DNA of 64,000 nucleotides from Clostridiaceae bacterium OM02-2AC (GCA_003481775.1 QULU01000017.1:24350-88349), one strand, 5' to 3'. Shown: positions 44,954-54,909, counted from the first letter of the stretch. Translations and numbers: made by a program. Notes: a model not told the origin generated them from the letters alone.

Positions 44954-45339
44954 TCACAGAATAGGTATGTGTGAAATGTTACAAGCGGTGTATCCTACCA
45001 GAGGATAACATTGATAGTGCTATCCTTCATAAGGAAAAAGAAAGGATCAGATACATCGAAAATCGGTGAATTTGATCCTTTTTATCAGGGGGCAAGTATC
45101 CTCAAGTGAAAAGCCTTCAAGCAGTACGTTATGTAACGTAATTACAGGCTTCATGATATGCTGTAAAGGACTGCTGCATGGCAGAAAATCAAGCCGAACA
45201 AAGCTGCATCTTATTATAAACGAGCGAAATATAACAAAGAAAGCTTGCAGTATTACAAATATGAAAGGTGAATGTAAGAGACATCCATGGCACACTTTTG
45301 TGAAATTTCCTATAATTTCTGTAGAGATGAGGTGCTGCT
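44954..45339. other. Intergenic region before orphan ABC permease
   Basis: It holds the hairpin at 45041-45083, where AAAGGATCA pairs with TGATCCTTT and a T-run follows, probably a terminator. A 106-codon plus frame across 45066-45386 overlaps the permease start and has no family or ribosome binding site. A permease promoter was not pinned down. Confidence 0.4.
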
Positions 45340-47349
45340 ATGAAATTTTCAAAATTGGCTTTACGGAATGTAAAGAAAAGCTATAAGGATTATTTTGTCT
45401 ACTTTATGACACTGATGTTTTCCGTGTGTCTGTTTTACACCTTCAATTCCTTTTCCTCTCAGGAGCAGGTATTGAATCTGAGTACGTCCCAGTCAACCGT
45501 ATTAAAGACGGTCGGACAATTTATGAATGTACTATCTGTGTTTGTTGCGATTGTACTGGCGTTCCTGATCCTGTATGCCAATAATTTTCTGATTCGCAGA
45601 AGGAAACAGGAGTTTGGAATTTACATGCTGCTGGGAATGCCGAAACGCGATATTTCCAGAATCCTTGTATATGAGACAATGGCAGTCGGATTTCTTTCCC
45701 TGCTGAGTGGTTTGTTGCTGGGCGGGCTTTGTTCCCAGCTGCTGGGAGTCTTCAGTGCCGGGATGCTGCAGGTATCGATGAGCTTTCGTTTGATGTTTTC
45801 CATACCGAGTGCGATTACAACGATTGTATCCTTTACGGTGATATTCGTCATCATCATGCTGTTAAATACCAGAGTGATCGCAAAGGTGAAGCTGATTGAC
45901 CTGCTGCAGTCGAAAAAGAAAATGGAAAAAGCAAGAATACGCAGACCCTGGGTATCTGTGCTTGTCCTGTTGATTTCTCTGACACTGCTTGGGACTGCCT
46001 ACTATCTGGCAACTTCTTCGCTGCAGACATTTGCAGTCATGCTTGTACCGATCCTGATGATTGGCGGTATCGGTACAATCCTGTTCTTCATGTCTCTGTC
46101 AGGCTTCCTGTTACAATTTATCCGTTTCAGTAAACGAACCTATTATCGCAATCTGCATATGGTCGTGCTGCGGCAAATCAATGCGAAAATCAGCTCGGCA
46201 AGTACCTCTATGGGAATTGTCTGCCTCATGCTGCTGCTTGCTATCGGTGCACTGTCCTGCGGCTTTTCTCTGCAACACAGCCTGGTCGACAGTGTGGATC
46301 AGACGACACCGTATATGTATACGTACATGCAGGATGAAAATATAAGCGAAAAGGATATGAAGCAGCTGCTGTCGCTGCAGGAGGTTAAACGCTGGAACAA
46401 GGTGAATGTGTATACCGAAAAGGAAACATTAAAAACAATTCTACCGCTTATGGAAGGCTATGATACGGATAAGCTGTATGCCGGTGCACCCTTGGAATAT
46501 ATCTCACTGAGCGAGTACAATACAGCGATGGAAGCACAGGGAAATAAGCCTGTATCCATCGATAGCAGGGAAGCTTTTTTCATCAGTGCAAAGGATGATA
46601 TTCTGGATGCTCTTACAACTGCGGGCGAGGAGCATAAACTGATAGCTGTCTATGGTCAAAAGCTCAAGCTGGTGAACGCTCAGAAAACCTCCAGCTTTCT
46701 CTGCACCAGCCCTATGCCGGAAATCATGCTGGCCTTGGTTGTGCCGGATGCGATTGTTCAATCCCAGGCTATCGACAGAACCTATTGGAATATCGATCTT
46801 GCCAGTGAAGCACAGACTTCGGCATATCAAACAAGGGTCGAGAAGAATTTCACGGACTATGCAAAGCAGACGGGAATGCAGGATTACCGATATTCGGGAA
46901 CCACACGGGACGAGGTCAGGGAAAGCTCTCTGGGCTCCGGCATGCTCTTTGTTTACATCGGACTGTATCTGGGCATCGTATTTCTGGTTTCCAGTGCAGC
47001 AGTTCTGGCATTGCAGCAGCTGAGTGATGCGGACGACAGCAAGTCCAACTACGATATTCTGCGCAAAATCGGAACACCGCAAAGGATGATCGATCATTCC
47101 ATTCTGGGGCAGATCGCTATATATTTCATGCTGCCGCTCAGTCTTGCCATTGTGCATGCCATGGTGGGTGTACCAGTGGTATCTGGTGCCTTCTCCTTTC
47201 TGTTCGGTCTGCAAAATATGTGGAAAACAAATTTAATGACAGCCGGCGTCGTTCTGCTGATTTACGGAACATATTTCCTGATTACGTATTACGGATATCG
47301 AATGGCGGTGCAAGGCCCAAAGCATAAACAGAAGAAGCTTTCAGATTAA
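45340..47349 (+). CDS. BceB/VraG-type ABC permease without adjacent ATPase
   Basis: The 669-residue membrane protein has the BceB layout: helix 1 (FVYFMTLMFSVCLFYTF), a bundle of helices to about residue 310 with the FtsX-like stretch RRRKQEFGIYMLLGMPKRDISRILVYE, a large extracellular loop (about 325-535), and two or three C-terminal helices. Such permeases detect or expel cell-wall-active peptides together with a BceA ATPase and a BceRS two-component system. None of these partners is encoded on either side. GAGATGAGGTG precedes the ATG. Confidence 0.85.
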   Translation: MKFSKLALRNVKKSYKDYFVYFMTLMFSVCLFYTFNSFSSQEQVLNLSTSQSTVLKTVGQFMNVLSVFVAIVLAFLILYANNFLIRRRKQEFGIYMLLGMPKRDISRILVYETMAVGFLSLLSGLLLGGLCSQLLGVFSAGMLQVSMSFRLMFSIPSAITTIVSFTVIFVIIMLLNTRVIAKVKLIDLLQSKKKMEKARIRRPWVSVLVLLISLTLLGTAYYLATSSLQTFAVMLVPILMIGGIGTILFFMSLSGFLLQFIRFSKRTYYRNLHMVVLRQINAKISSASTSMGIVCLMLLLAIGALSCGFSLQHSLVDSVDQTTPYMYTYMQDENISEKDMKQLLSLQEVKRWNKVNVYTEKETLKTILPLMEGYDTDKLYAGAPLEYISLSEYNTAMEAQGNKPVSIDSREAFFISAKDDILDALTTAGEEHKLIAVYGQKLKLVNAQKTSSFLCTSPMPEIMLALVVPDAIVQSQAIDRTYWNIDLASEAQTSAYQTRVEKNFTDYAKQTGMQDYRYSGTTRDEVRESSLGSGMLFVYIGLYLGIVFLVSSAAVLALQQLSDADDSKSNYDILRKIGTPQRMIDHSILGQIAIYFMLPLSLAIVHAMVGVPVVSGAFSFLFGLQNMWKTNLMTAGVVLLIYGTYFLITYYGYRMAVQGPKHKQKKLSD

Positions 47350-47617
47350 CAGGGCTTGTGCAAGGCTTTCAATCAATGTTCCCTGATGCTTATCTGCTTT
47401 CTAAGTATAGTAGGGGAATGCGTTCTGATGATATCCATGTTTACTTAAAAAATCCTGCGCAGCTGTGTATTTCCTTGTTGGCGGTATACAGCTGTAAAGC
47501 CTCATAATACATGCCGCATATTTCACTGACAGTAACACGATAGTTGCCACGGTCTGCTTGCTTGTACCTCAGTTGTGAGATGCAGGATGCAAAGTGAGAT
47601 AAAGCTGAAGGATAACA

Positions 47618-47658
47618 GGGATCAATTTCATTTGAAGCGATGGAATTATCCCTTTTTT
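47618..47658 (+). terminator. Terminator-like hairpin in gene-poor region
   Basis: GGGAT-c-AATT pairs with AATTATCCC, giving nine pairs with one bulge, followed by six T residues. It is 270 nt beyond the permease stop, so it may end an independent transcript. Confidence 0.5.
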
Positions 47659-48367
47659 ACGTGCTGCTTCTAGCGTACCCAAACGTGTATGAGCTTTCAG
47701 GCAGTGTATGCCTTTAACGTATTCCAAGGCGGTGTTTCCTAAAGAAAACATTATGAGATATACTGGGAAATCTCAGTTTGCAATGCAAAAGCATAAAAAA
47801 GCAGATGATTTTTTGGAAATACCATCTGTACTATGAAGTTTACATAAGACGATTTCCACGTTGTCTTAAATGGAATACGTAAATAGCATAGGAACAGGGA
47901 ATAAAAATGGAAAGGCTTCATCATGAGGTTTTTTTATTTTATGTATAAAAGGGTCCCTATGCGAGTCTTTTTATTTATAAGATAATCTGTAGTAATTGAG
48001 ATAATTATATAAATGGATTGCTTTATGTATGAGGCAGCAATTCCATGTGTATCACACAACGGGGATTGCAGCGAATGGAATGCCACTGTTTTATGGAATC
48101 ATGCTATGCATGGGTGAACAGTCTTCTGCTTTATTTATTTCCAGAAGGAAGCAGTCCGCAAACAAAGAGGATGATGCAAATTGCCCCAGCTGCCTGAAAA
48201 AGAATACTGCTGATGCCTGCATCCGATGAACAGATCCCTTCAGCTATAAAAACCCCATACAGTTACAGATAGGATGAACTGCCATATCGTGCATCGTGTA
48301 AATTCAGGTATAGGTATGACAAACTGCCTTCATGGTACTGCCTGAGAAAATTCCGTGTGAAGATTTA

Positions 48368-48396
48368 TTGACAGAAATTCGTTCCAGAGGTATAGT
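48368..48396 (+). promoter_or_regulatory. Promoter of MarR/ABC exporter operon
   Basis: TTGACA at 48368-48373 and TATAGT at 48391-48396 are spaced 17 nt. Immediately downstream, TAGCTAATAATTAG and TGCTAATTA form overlapping inverted AT-rich repeats before the ribosome binding site, a likely MarR operator for autorepression. Confidence 0.7.
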
Positions 48397-48438
48397 TAGG
48401 TAGCTAATAATTAGGATGCTAATTATGGAGGTGGCACT

Positions 48439-48867
48439 ATGAAAACAGCATTTCACTTTATGATGTTTAAAACCTTTCACGCACAGAGAAACAGAATCCG
48501 TCAGAATATGCAGGAATTCGGATTATCTCCGGGACAGCCAAAGGTTTTGCGCTATGTGGCAGCGAATCGCAACTGCATGCTGAAGGAAATCGCAGCAGCC
48601 TGTGATGTGGAGTGTGCAACGGTTTCCCGGATTCTCAATAATCTGGAGGAACAGAACATGCTGAAGCGTCACGTGGTGGAAACCAATAAGCGGGCTTTAT
48701 CCATGCAAATTCTGCCAAAGGGAGAACAGGCACTGGCAGCCTGGGAAACACATTGCCGTCAGGTGGAAGCCGAGTCCTTACAGGGCTTCAGTGAACAGGA
48801 AAAGGAACAATTCCGGGAATATCTGGGAAGAATGTATCATAATCTGACTGGAAAACAGCTGGATTGA
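48439..48867 (+). CDS. MarR family transcriptional regulator
   Basis: The 142-residue protein has the MarR winged helix: LSPGQPKVLRYVAANRNCMLKEIAAACDVECATVSRILNNLEEQ, then the wing MLKRHVVETNKRALSMQILPKGEQ. It starts the operon of a heterodimeric ABC exporter and probably represses it through the repeats overlapping its own leader. GGAGGTGG precedes the ATG. Confidence 0.88.
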   Translation: MKTAFHFMMFKTFHAQRNRIRQNMQEFGLSPGQPKVLRYVAANRNCMLKEIAAACDVECATVSRILNNLEEQNMLKRHVVETNKRALSMQILPKGEQALAAWETHCRQVEAESLQGFSEQEKEQFREYLGRMYHNLTGKQLD

Positions 48868-48900
48868 TTATGAAAGAATTGTAAGTGAGGAGGAAAACAG

Positions 48901-50625
48901 ATGTTGAAACGAATGTGGCCCTATATGAGCCGATATAAAAAATATCTGGCGATCAGCTGCTTCTGTGTAGTGGCGGAAACAGTGTTTGAATTGATTATAC
49001 CGATTATCATGGCAGATATCATTGATATCGGTGTTGCGAATGCAGATAAGGATTACATCCTTATAAAGGGAGCGCAGATGATAGCCTGTGCTTTGATTGC
49101 TCTTGTGCTCGGAATCCTATATGCCCGTTATGCCGCAACTGCCGGACAGGGCTTTGGCGCAGAGCTGAGAAAGGATGAATTTGCGAAGGTGCAGAGCTTT
49201 TCCTTTGCGAATACGGATCACTTTTCCACATCCTCGCTGATTACCAGACTGACGAGTGATGTGACGATTTTACAGACTGCTATCAGCAACGGAGTTCGTC
49301 CCATCGTGCGCTCTCCTGTTATGCTGCTGACCGCACTGGTGCTGACCTTTACGATCAATGCGCAGCTTGCCATCGTCTTTTTGATTGCGATTCCCGTCTT
49401 AGGGATAGCTTTGTTTGTAATTGTGCGAAGGGTGGGACCGCTGTATCGCCTGATGCAGGCATCCATAGATAAAGTGAACACCATCGTACAGGAAAATCTG
49501 AATGCGATTCGCGTTGTTAAATCCTACGTTCGCGGAACCTATGAAGAAGAGAAATTTGAAGAGGTCAATAACAATCTGCGCTCTGCAAGTGAGCGGGCAT
49601 TTCGCACCTCTGTATGGAATCTGCCACTGTTTCAGCTTGTTATGTATACAACGGTTGTCTGTATCATCTGGTTCGGCGGGAACATGATTTTCGCTGATAC
49701 GATGAAGGTGGGAGAGCTGACCGGATTTCTGAGCTATGTATTGCAGATTCTGAATTCTCTGATGATGATCAGCAATGTTTTCTTGATGCTGACAAGATCC
49801 ATTGCCAGCGGTGAACGTATCCTTGAGGTGCTGGATGAGGAAGTGGATATCCGTGATCTGCCGCAGGCGGAGGCATCCGTGAGCTGCGGGGATATCGAAT
49901 TTGATCATGTATATTTCAAATACAAGGAGGAGGCAGAGGAATTCGTTCTGAGTGATATAACACTGCATATTGAAAAAGGCAGCACGGTTGGAATCCTGGG
50001 AGGTACCGGTTCTGCCAAAACCACACTGGTACAGCTGATTCCAAGACTTTATGATGTCAGCGATGGTGAAATCCGTATTGATGGAAGGAATGTACGCGAG
50101 TATCCGGTAGAACATCTGCGTGATGCTGTGGGAATGGTGTTGCAGAAGAATACGCTGTTTAGCGGAACAATACGTGAAAATCTGTTATGGGGAGACGCAC
50201 ATGCAAGTGATGCAGATATTGCATGGGCATGCCATATCGCGTGTGTGGATGAATTTATCAGCAGCTTTCCAAAGGGCTATGATACTGATCTTGGACAGGG
50301 AGGCGTCAATGTGTCCGGTGGTCAGAAGCAGCGTCTTTGTATTGCGCGGGCATTGCTGAAGCGTCCTAGGGTGCTGATCTTTGATGATTCCACCAGTGCT
50401 GTTGATACCGCCACGGAGGCGAGTATCCGTGAAGGACTGGCATCCCTGACGGATACGACAAAAATCATAATCGCACAGCGTGTTACCTCTGTTCAGCATG
50501 CTGATCAGATCGTTATTCTGGACGATGGAAAAATACATGCTATCGGTACGCATGACACCCTGCTTGCGTCGGATCCGATTTATCAGGATATTTACTATTC
50601 CCAACAGGAAGGAGCTGGTTTATAA
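48901..50625 (+). CDS. Heterodimeric ABC exporter, subunit with degenerate catalytic site
   Basis: The 574-residue half-transporter has six N-terminal membrane helices (to about residue 310) and an ATPase domain. Walker A reads GGTGSAKTT instead of GxxGxGKS/T, the signature is VSGGQKQRLCIARAL and Walker B is LIFDDSTSAVD, with Asp in place of the catalytic Glu. Such degeneracy is normal for one partner of heterodimeric exporters like LmrCD, BmrCD or TM287/288, with the other subunit carrying the active site. Typical substrates are drugs or lipids. Its stop overlaps the second subunit's start by 1 nt. Confidence 0.9.
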   Translation: MLKRMWPYMSRYKKYLAISCFCVVAETVFELIIPIIMADIIDIGVANADKDYILIKGAQMIACALIALVLGILYARYAATAGQGFGAELRKDEFAKVQSFSFANTDHFSTSSLITRLTSDVTILQTAISNGVRPIVRSPVMLLTALVLTFTINAQLAIVFLIAIPVLGIALFVIVRRVGPLYRLMQASIDKVNTIVQENLNAIRVVKSYVRGTYEEEKFEEVNNNLRSASERAFRTSVWNLPLFQLVMYTTVVCIIWFGGNMIFADTMKVGELTGFLSYVLQILNSLMMISNVFLMLTRSIASGERILEVLDEEVDIRDLPQAEASVSCGDIEFDHVYFKYKEEAEEFVLSDITLHIEKGSTVGILGGTGSAKTTLVQLIPRLYDVSDGEIRIDGRNVREYPVEHLRDAVGMVLQKNTLFSGTIRENLLWGDAHASDADIAWACHIACVDEFISSFPKGYDTDLGQGGVNVSGGQKQRLCIARALLKRPRVLIFDDSTSAVDTATEASIREGLASLTDTTKIIIAQRVTSVQHADQIVILDDGKIHAIGTHDTLLASDPIYQDIYYSQQEGAGL

Positions 50626-52484
50626 TGGCAAGACAGATTACAGGTAAAAAGCCGAAGGATATGAAGAAGACCATACGCACCTTTCTGCGTTATCTGGGAA
50701 ATCATAAGTTTGCGCTGCTGCTTGTCGGTGTACTGGTCATTGCCAGTGCAGGAGCGAACCTGTACGGCACCTATCTGCTGAATCCGATCATTGATAATTA
50801 CATTCTTCCGCATGACTATGACGGGCTGGTGCGTGCAGTCCTGTTCATGGGGCTTATGTATGCAGGAGGCGTTCTTTGTACAGCGGTATACAAGCAGCTG
50901 ATGACACATACGGCGCAAAGCATCGTTAAGGAAATTCGGAAGGATTTGTTTTCCAAGATGCAAAAGCTCCCTCTTCGCTTCTTTGATACCAATACACACG
51001 GAGATGTCATGAGTCATTTCACCAATGATCTTGATACGGTACAGGATGCCTTGAATAACTGCTTTGATAATCTAATCCAAAGCTTTGTGATGATTACAGG
51101 AACACTGCTTGCCATCTTCCTGCTGAATTGGAAGCTATCGCTGATCGTGATGTTTTTCATGATTATCATGTATCTGATGATCCAATATTTCAGTAAAAAG
51201 AGCAAATATTATTTTTCTCATCAACAGGCCGCCATGGGAAAGCTGAACGGGTTTATTGAGGAGATGGTTGACGGTGTCAAGGTGGTTAAGGTGTTTAACC
51301 ACGAACAGAAAAATTATGAGGAATTTGAACGTCGGAATGAACGTCTGCGCAAGGCGAGTACAGAAGCCTTGACCTATTCCGGCAGAACGATTCCAACCGT
51401 TGTCAGTATTTCTTATTTTAACTATGCCATTGTCGCATGTATCGGTGGATTCTTTGCGATTGGAGGAGAAATCGGACTAGGAGCACTTGCTTCCTATCTG
51501 GTGTATGTACGCCAAACAGCGATGCCCATCAATCAGTTTACCCAGCAGCTGAATTTCATATTGGCCGCAATGGCCGGTGCGGAGCGCATCTTTGATATGA
51601 TGGAGGAATGCGAAGAGGTGGATGAAGGACGTGTTACACTGACCCGTGTTCGGAAGCTGGAAACCGGCAGCTTGCAGGAATGTCAGGAATATACCGGGCA
51701 TTGGGCATGGCGGCATCCGCATGAGGATGGCAGTGTGGAGCTGGTGGAGCTGCGTGGGGATGTGCGCTTTCATGATGTTGTCTTCGGCTATGAGCCGGGG
51801 GTTACGATATTAAAGAAAATCAATTTATATGCAAAGCCGGGACAGAAGATTGCTTTTGTAGGTAGCACCGGTGCAGGAAAAACGACAATCACCAATCTGA
51901 TCAATCGGTTTTACGATATTGAAAGCGGCAGCATTACCTATGACGGTATTGATGTTAAGCTGATTCACAAGGATGATCTGCGCCGTTCTATATCCATTGT
52001 TTTGCAGGATACGCACCTGTTCACCGGTACAATAGCGGATAATATTCGTTATGGCAATCTGCATGCGGATATGGATGATGTGATCAATGCGGCAAAGCTT
52101 GCCAATGCACACAGCTTTATCAAACGTCTTCCAAACGGCTATGATACGATGCTGAGCGGGGATGGCGCAAATCTTTCTCAGGGACAGCGGCAGCTGCTTG
52201 CTATCGCTAGAGCGGCAATCGCAAATCCACCGGTGCTGATTCTGGATGAGGCAACCAGCTCAATCGATACACGTACCGAGAAGCTGATTGAAAAGGGAAT
52301 GGATCGTCTAATGGAAAATCGAACGGTTTTTGTGATTGCGCACCGCCTTTCTACGGTACGTAATTCCAATGCGATTATGGTGCTGGATCACGGAGAAATC
52401 ATAGAGCGTGGAAGTCACGATGAGCTGCTGGAGGACAAAGGAAGATATTATCAGCTGTACACGGGACAGTTTGAATTGGATTGA
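50625..52484 (+). CDS. Heterodimeric ABC exporter, catalytically consensus subunit
   Basis: The 619-residue partner half-transporter has six membrane helices and an ATPase domain with consensus motifs: GSTGAGKTT, LSQGQRQLLAIARAA and LILDEATSSID including the catalytic Glu. An insert of about 45 residues (DEGRVTLTRVRKLETG...) precedes the ATPase domain. Together with the upstream subunit it forms one asymmetric exporter under MarR control. Terminator at 52498. Confidence 0.9.
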   Translation: MARQITGKKPKDMKKTIRTFLRYLGNHKFALLLVGVLVIASAGANLYGTYLLNPIIDNYILPHDYDGLVRAVLFMGLMYAGGVLCTAVYKQLMTHTAQSIVKEIRKDLFSKMQKLPLRFFDTNTHGDVMSHFTNDLDTVQDALNNCFDNLIQSFVMITGTLLAIFLLNWKLSLIVMFFMIIMYLMIQYFSKKSKYYFSHQQAAMGKLNGFIEEMVDGVKVVKVFNHEQKNYEEFERRNERLRKASTEALTYSGRTIPTVVSISYFNYAIVACIGGFFAIGGEIGLGALASYLVYVRQTAMPINQFTQQLNFILAAMAGAERIFDMMEECEEVDEGRVTLTRVRKLETGSLQECQEYTGHWAWRHPHEDGSVELVELRGDVRFHDVVFGYEPGVTILKKINLYAKPGQKIAFVGSTGAGKTTITNLINRFYDIESGSITYDGIDVKLIHKDDLRRSISIVLQDTHLFTGTIADNIRYGNLHADMDDVINAAKLANAHSFIKRLPNGYDTMLSGDGANLSQGQRQLLAIARAAIANPPVLILDEATSSIDTRTEKLIEKGMDRLMENRTVFVIAHRLSTVRNSNAIMVLDHGEIIERGSHDELLEDKGRYYQLYTGQFELD

Positions 52485-52497
52485 GAAAGGATGGAAT

Positions 52498-52530
52498 GGT
52501 ATCTCATGAAAAAGGGGATACCTTTTCTAT
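52498..52530 (+). terminator. Terminator of ABC exporter operon
   Basis: GGTATC pairs with GATACC around a loop of about 13 nt, followed by TTTTCTATT. Confidence 0.55.
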
Positions 52531-52579
52531 TGGAAACGTGTAATAGGGAAGAAAGAGAAGTATAGTTATTAAAACTAGA

Positions 52580-52608
52580 TTGTATAATTATACTGATTAT
52601 GTTATACT
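52580..52608 (+). promoter_or_regulatory. Promoter of second degV gene
   Basis: TTGTAT at 52580-52585 and TATACT at 52603-52608 are separated by 17 nt, about 50 nt before the gene. Confidence 0.5.
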
Positions 52609-52660
52609 GTAAGAGTAATTTGAATGCTTAGTTTTATTCTTTAGAAAATGGAGGTAACCT

Positions 52661-53524
52661 ATGAATCAAGAAAAAATTGCTGTCCTCGTCGATACCTGCT
52701 GTGATGTCCCACAGACATTTGTAGACCAGTACCATATGTATGTCATCCCGTTAAAGGTAATATATAAGGATGCAGAATATCTCGATGGTGTTGATATCAC
52801 ACCGGAACAGGTATATCAGGGATTGGAGAAAGAGGTTCCGAAGACCTCGCTGCCAAGCGGGGAACGTATCGCGGAAATTTTTGACCAGATTCGTGCGGAC
52901 GGCTTTCAAAAGGTAATCGCCATTACGCTGTCCAGCGGCTTGAGTGGGACGAATAATATGATTCATCTGATAGCGGATCAACTGGAGGATATGGAAGTGT
53001 TTATCATGGATACGAAAAACATATCCATTGGCGGTGGATTTCATGCCATTCAGGCAGCACGCTATATTGAAGACGGTCTGTCCTTTGATGAAATTAAAGC
53101 CAAGCTGATGCGCGGTATTGATCAATGCAAGGTTTTCTTTGTAGTGAAGACACTGGAATACCTGCAGAAGGGGGGAAGAATCGGTCTGGTCGCCTCGCTG
53201 TTTGGAAATGCCCTGAATTTGAAGCCAATCATCTCCTGTAATGATGAGGGAATTTATTATACGGTGGCCAAGGTTCGTGGAAGAAAGCAGTCAATCACGA
53301 AGACAAAGGAGCTTGCTTTGGATTTTGCGCAAGGACATAAGCGGTATAATGTTGCTATTATGCACGGGAATGCACAGGAGACTGCTGAGGAGATTCGTGA
53401 CTGTATCATGAAAAAGCTGCCCGGTACGGATGTGTTTATTATGAAACAGGTATCTCCTGTTCTGGGTGTGCATACCGGTCCCGGTACGCTGGGAATCTGT
53501 GTGCAGATATTGGATGAGGCTTAA
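52661..53524 (+). CDS. DegV family fatty acid-binding protein (second copy)
   Basis: The 287-residue protein is a DegV/FakB-type fatty acid carrier: VLVDTCCDVPQTFV, YLDGVDITPEQVY, PKTSLPSGERI, ITLSSGLSGTNNM, LEYLQKGGRIG and C-terminal HTGPGTLGI. It differs strongly from the DegV at 14979, for example by the full C-terminal HTGPG motif, so the two may bind different fatty acids. GGAGGTAACC precedes the ATG and a strong terminator follows. Confidence 0.88.
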   Translation: MNQEKIAVLVDTCCDVPQTFVDQYHMYVIPLKVIYKDAEYLDGVDITPEQVYQGLEKEVPKTSLPSGERIAEIFDQIRADGFQKVIAITLSSGLSGTNNMIHLIADQLEDMEVFIMDTKNISIGGGFHAIQAARYIEDGLSFDEIKAKLMRGIDQCKVFFVVKTLEYLQKGGRIGLVASLFGNALNLKPIISCNDEGIYYTVAKVRGRKQSITKTKELALDFAQGHKRYNVAIMHGNAQETAEEIRDCIMKKLPGTDVFIMKQVSPVLGVHTGPGTLGICVQILDEA

Positions 53525-53535
53525 TCAATACAAGA

Positions 53536-53572
53536 AACAGAAGACGGTATTATGTGGACTTCTGTTTTTTTT
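53536..53572 (+). terminator. Terminator after second degV
   Basis: CAGAAG pairs with CTTCTG around a 15-nt loop, followed by a run of eight T residues. Confidence 0.7.
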
Positions 53573-53920
53573 ATCACGGATATCGCAGCTTTACAAAGAG
53601 CGGCAACGGGGTTACAACTACACGCGTAAATACAATGATTTCTTCCTTTGAAGGAGATAGCTTTTGCATATGGAAAGAGACTGAAGAATTCAGGGATTCT
53701 TCTGGCTGGCGGACGTATGAAAAAGACGAGGAACTATATTGATGAACATACAGCTTAATACGTCTAATCCAGGTAATTGTCAAAACGTAGAAAGCTAGCT
53801 TTGATTGTCATTTTTTATGTTTTCTGGATTGGTTTTATGATAGGTATAGCATTGTTTTGATAATTCCATTTACATTTTGCAGTATAGGATGGATTTTTTG
53901 ATAAAAAAGAAAAATAAATG
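53573..53920. other. AT-rich intergenic region before rplM
   Basis: Short frames at 53554-53742 (plus) and 53574-53783 (minus) lack ribosome binding sites and families. No other structure was recognised before the rplM promoter. Confidence 0.3.
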
Positions 53921-53949
53921 TTGACTTACAGCCGGTTTGAATATAAACT
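53921..53949 (+). promoter_or_regulatory. rplM-rpsI promoter
   Basis: TTGACT at 53921-53926 is followed 17 nt later by TAAACT (53944-53949), overlapping TATAAA at 53942-53947. Confidence 0.6.
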
Positions 53950-53950
53950 A

Positions 53951-53997
53951 TTAGTTAGGCACTTATGCCCTTGTAGCCCCGGAAACTACATAGGAGG
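53951..53997 (+). promoter_or_regulatory. Candidate ribosomal protein L13 leader
   Basis: The short 5' leader holds two hairpins: GGCA-ctta-TGCC at 53958-53969 and TGTAG-ccccggaaa-CTACA at 53972-53990, directly before AGGAGG. Position and size fit an L13 autogenous leader as known in Firmicutes, where the protein is thought to bind its own mRNA. A covariance-model match was not possible here. Confidence 0.5.
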
Positions 53998-54005
53998 ATA
54001 TCAAC

Positions 54006-54443
54006 ATGCGCCAAACAACATTTGCAAAACCTGCTGAAGTTGAACGTACTTGGTACGTTGTTGACGGAACAGGTAAGACATTAGGTCGTTTAGCTACAGA
54101 AGTAGCATCAGTATTAAGAGGAAAACACAAACCTACTTACACACCAAACGTGGACTGTGGTGATTTTGTTATCGTAACGAACGCTGACAAAATTGAGCTT
54201 ACAGGAAACAAGCTGGACACTAAAAAATACTACAACCACTCTGGTTATGCAGGAGGACTTCGTACACGTACTGCACGTGTCATGAAGGACAACTATACGG
54301 TTGAATGGGTCGAAAGAGCTATTTACGGTATGTTACCTCACACAAAACTGGGTGACAAAATGCGTAGACACCTGTTTGTTTACGAAGGTAGTGAACATCC
54401 ACACACAGCTCAGAAACCAGTAGAGCTGAAAATCAAAGGTTAG
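54006..54443 (+). CDS. rplM: 50S ribosomal protein L13
   Basis: The 145-residue protein is ribosomal L13, a large-subunit assembly protein. Signatures [32 protein letters not shown] and [30 protein letters not shown] (with a minor variation at AIYGML) are clear and length is usual. AGGAGG precedes the ATG. It is followed 12 nt later by rpsI, the conserved bacterial pair. Codon use is visibly different from the AT-rich island that follows. Confidence 0.98.
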   Translation: MRQTTFAKPAEVERTWYVVDGTGKTLGRLATEVASVLRGKHKPTYTPNVDCGDFVIVTNADKIELTGNKLDTKKYYNHSGYAGGLRTRTARVMKDNYTVEWVERAIYGMLPHTKLGDKMRRHLFVYEGSEHPHTAQKPVELKIKG

Positions 54444-54455
54444 GAGGAATAAGAA

Positions 54456-54860
54456 ATGGCAGCTAAGAAAAATACAGTAACTTACAATGGTACAGGACGC
54501 CGTAAAACTTCTGTTGCTCGTGTCTTTATGACTCCGGGTAGTGGTAACATCTCTGTTAATGGGAAAACATTAGACGAGTATTTGCCACTGGAAACTTTAC
54601 GTATGGTTGTTCGTTCACCACTTGAATTAACAGAAACTTTAGGTCAGTTTGATATTAAAATCAACGTTCAAGGTGGAGGTTATACAGGTCAGGCTGGTGC
54701 AATGCGTCACGGTATCACACGTGCTTTAATGGAAGCTAGTGCTGATTATCGTCCTGCACTGAAAGCAGCAGGACTTGTTACACGTGATTCCCGTATGAAG
54801 GAGCGTAAGAAATACGGTCTGAAAGCGGCACGTCGTGCTCCTCAGTTCTCAAAACGATAG
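54456..54860 (+). CDS. rpsI: 30S ribosomal protein S9
   Basis: The 134-residue protein is ribosomal S9. The N-terminal [17 protein letters not shown], central [16 protein letters not shown] and C-terminal tail RRAPQFSKR that reaches the P-site tRNA are all intact. Its final codons and stop (AAACGATAG) lie inside the 15-nt sequence repeated at 58805, so the gene end also looks like an attachment site for a mobile element. Confidence 0.98.
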   Translation: MAAKKNTVTYNGTGRRKTSVARVFMTPGSGNISVNGKTLDEYLPLETLRMVVRSPLELTETLGQFDIKINVQGGGYTGQAGAMRHGITRALMEASADYRPALKAAGLVTRDSRMKERKKYGLKAARRAPQFSKR

Positions 54861-54909
54861 AAAACACCTGTTTTCTACACTTACGTACAACTATGTACAC
54901 TCACGAAAG

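Larger units (their letters stand above)
47350..48438. other. 1.1-kb gene-poor region
   Basis: No convincing gene was found. Frames of 60 codons (47569-47751, minus) and 66 codons (48029-48229, plus) lack ribosome binding sites and families. Supported elements are a terminator-like hairpin at 47618-47658 and the MarR promoter at 48368-48396. Other small inverted repeats occur (TGAGAT/ATCTCA near 47757 and CAGATG/CATCTG near 47800). It could hide a small RNA or be decayed sequence. Confidence 0.4.

Noticed and set aside
45066..45386. 106-codon frame before the BceB-type permease
   Set aside because: It overlaps the permease start out of frame, spans a terminator hairpin and has no ribosome binding site.
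47569..48229. Frames of 60 and 66 codons in the gene-poor region
   Set aside because: Neither has a ribosome binding site or recognisable domain; the first runs across a terminator hairpin.
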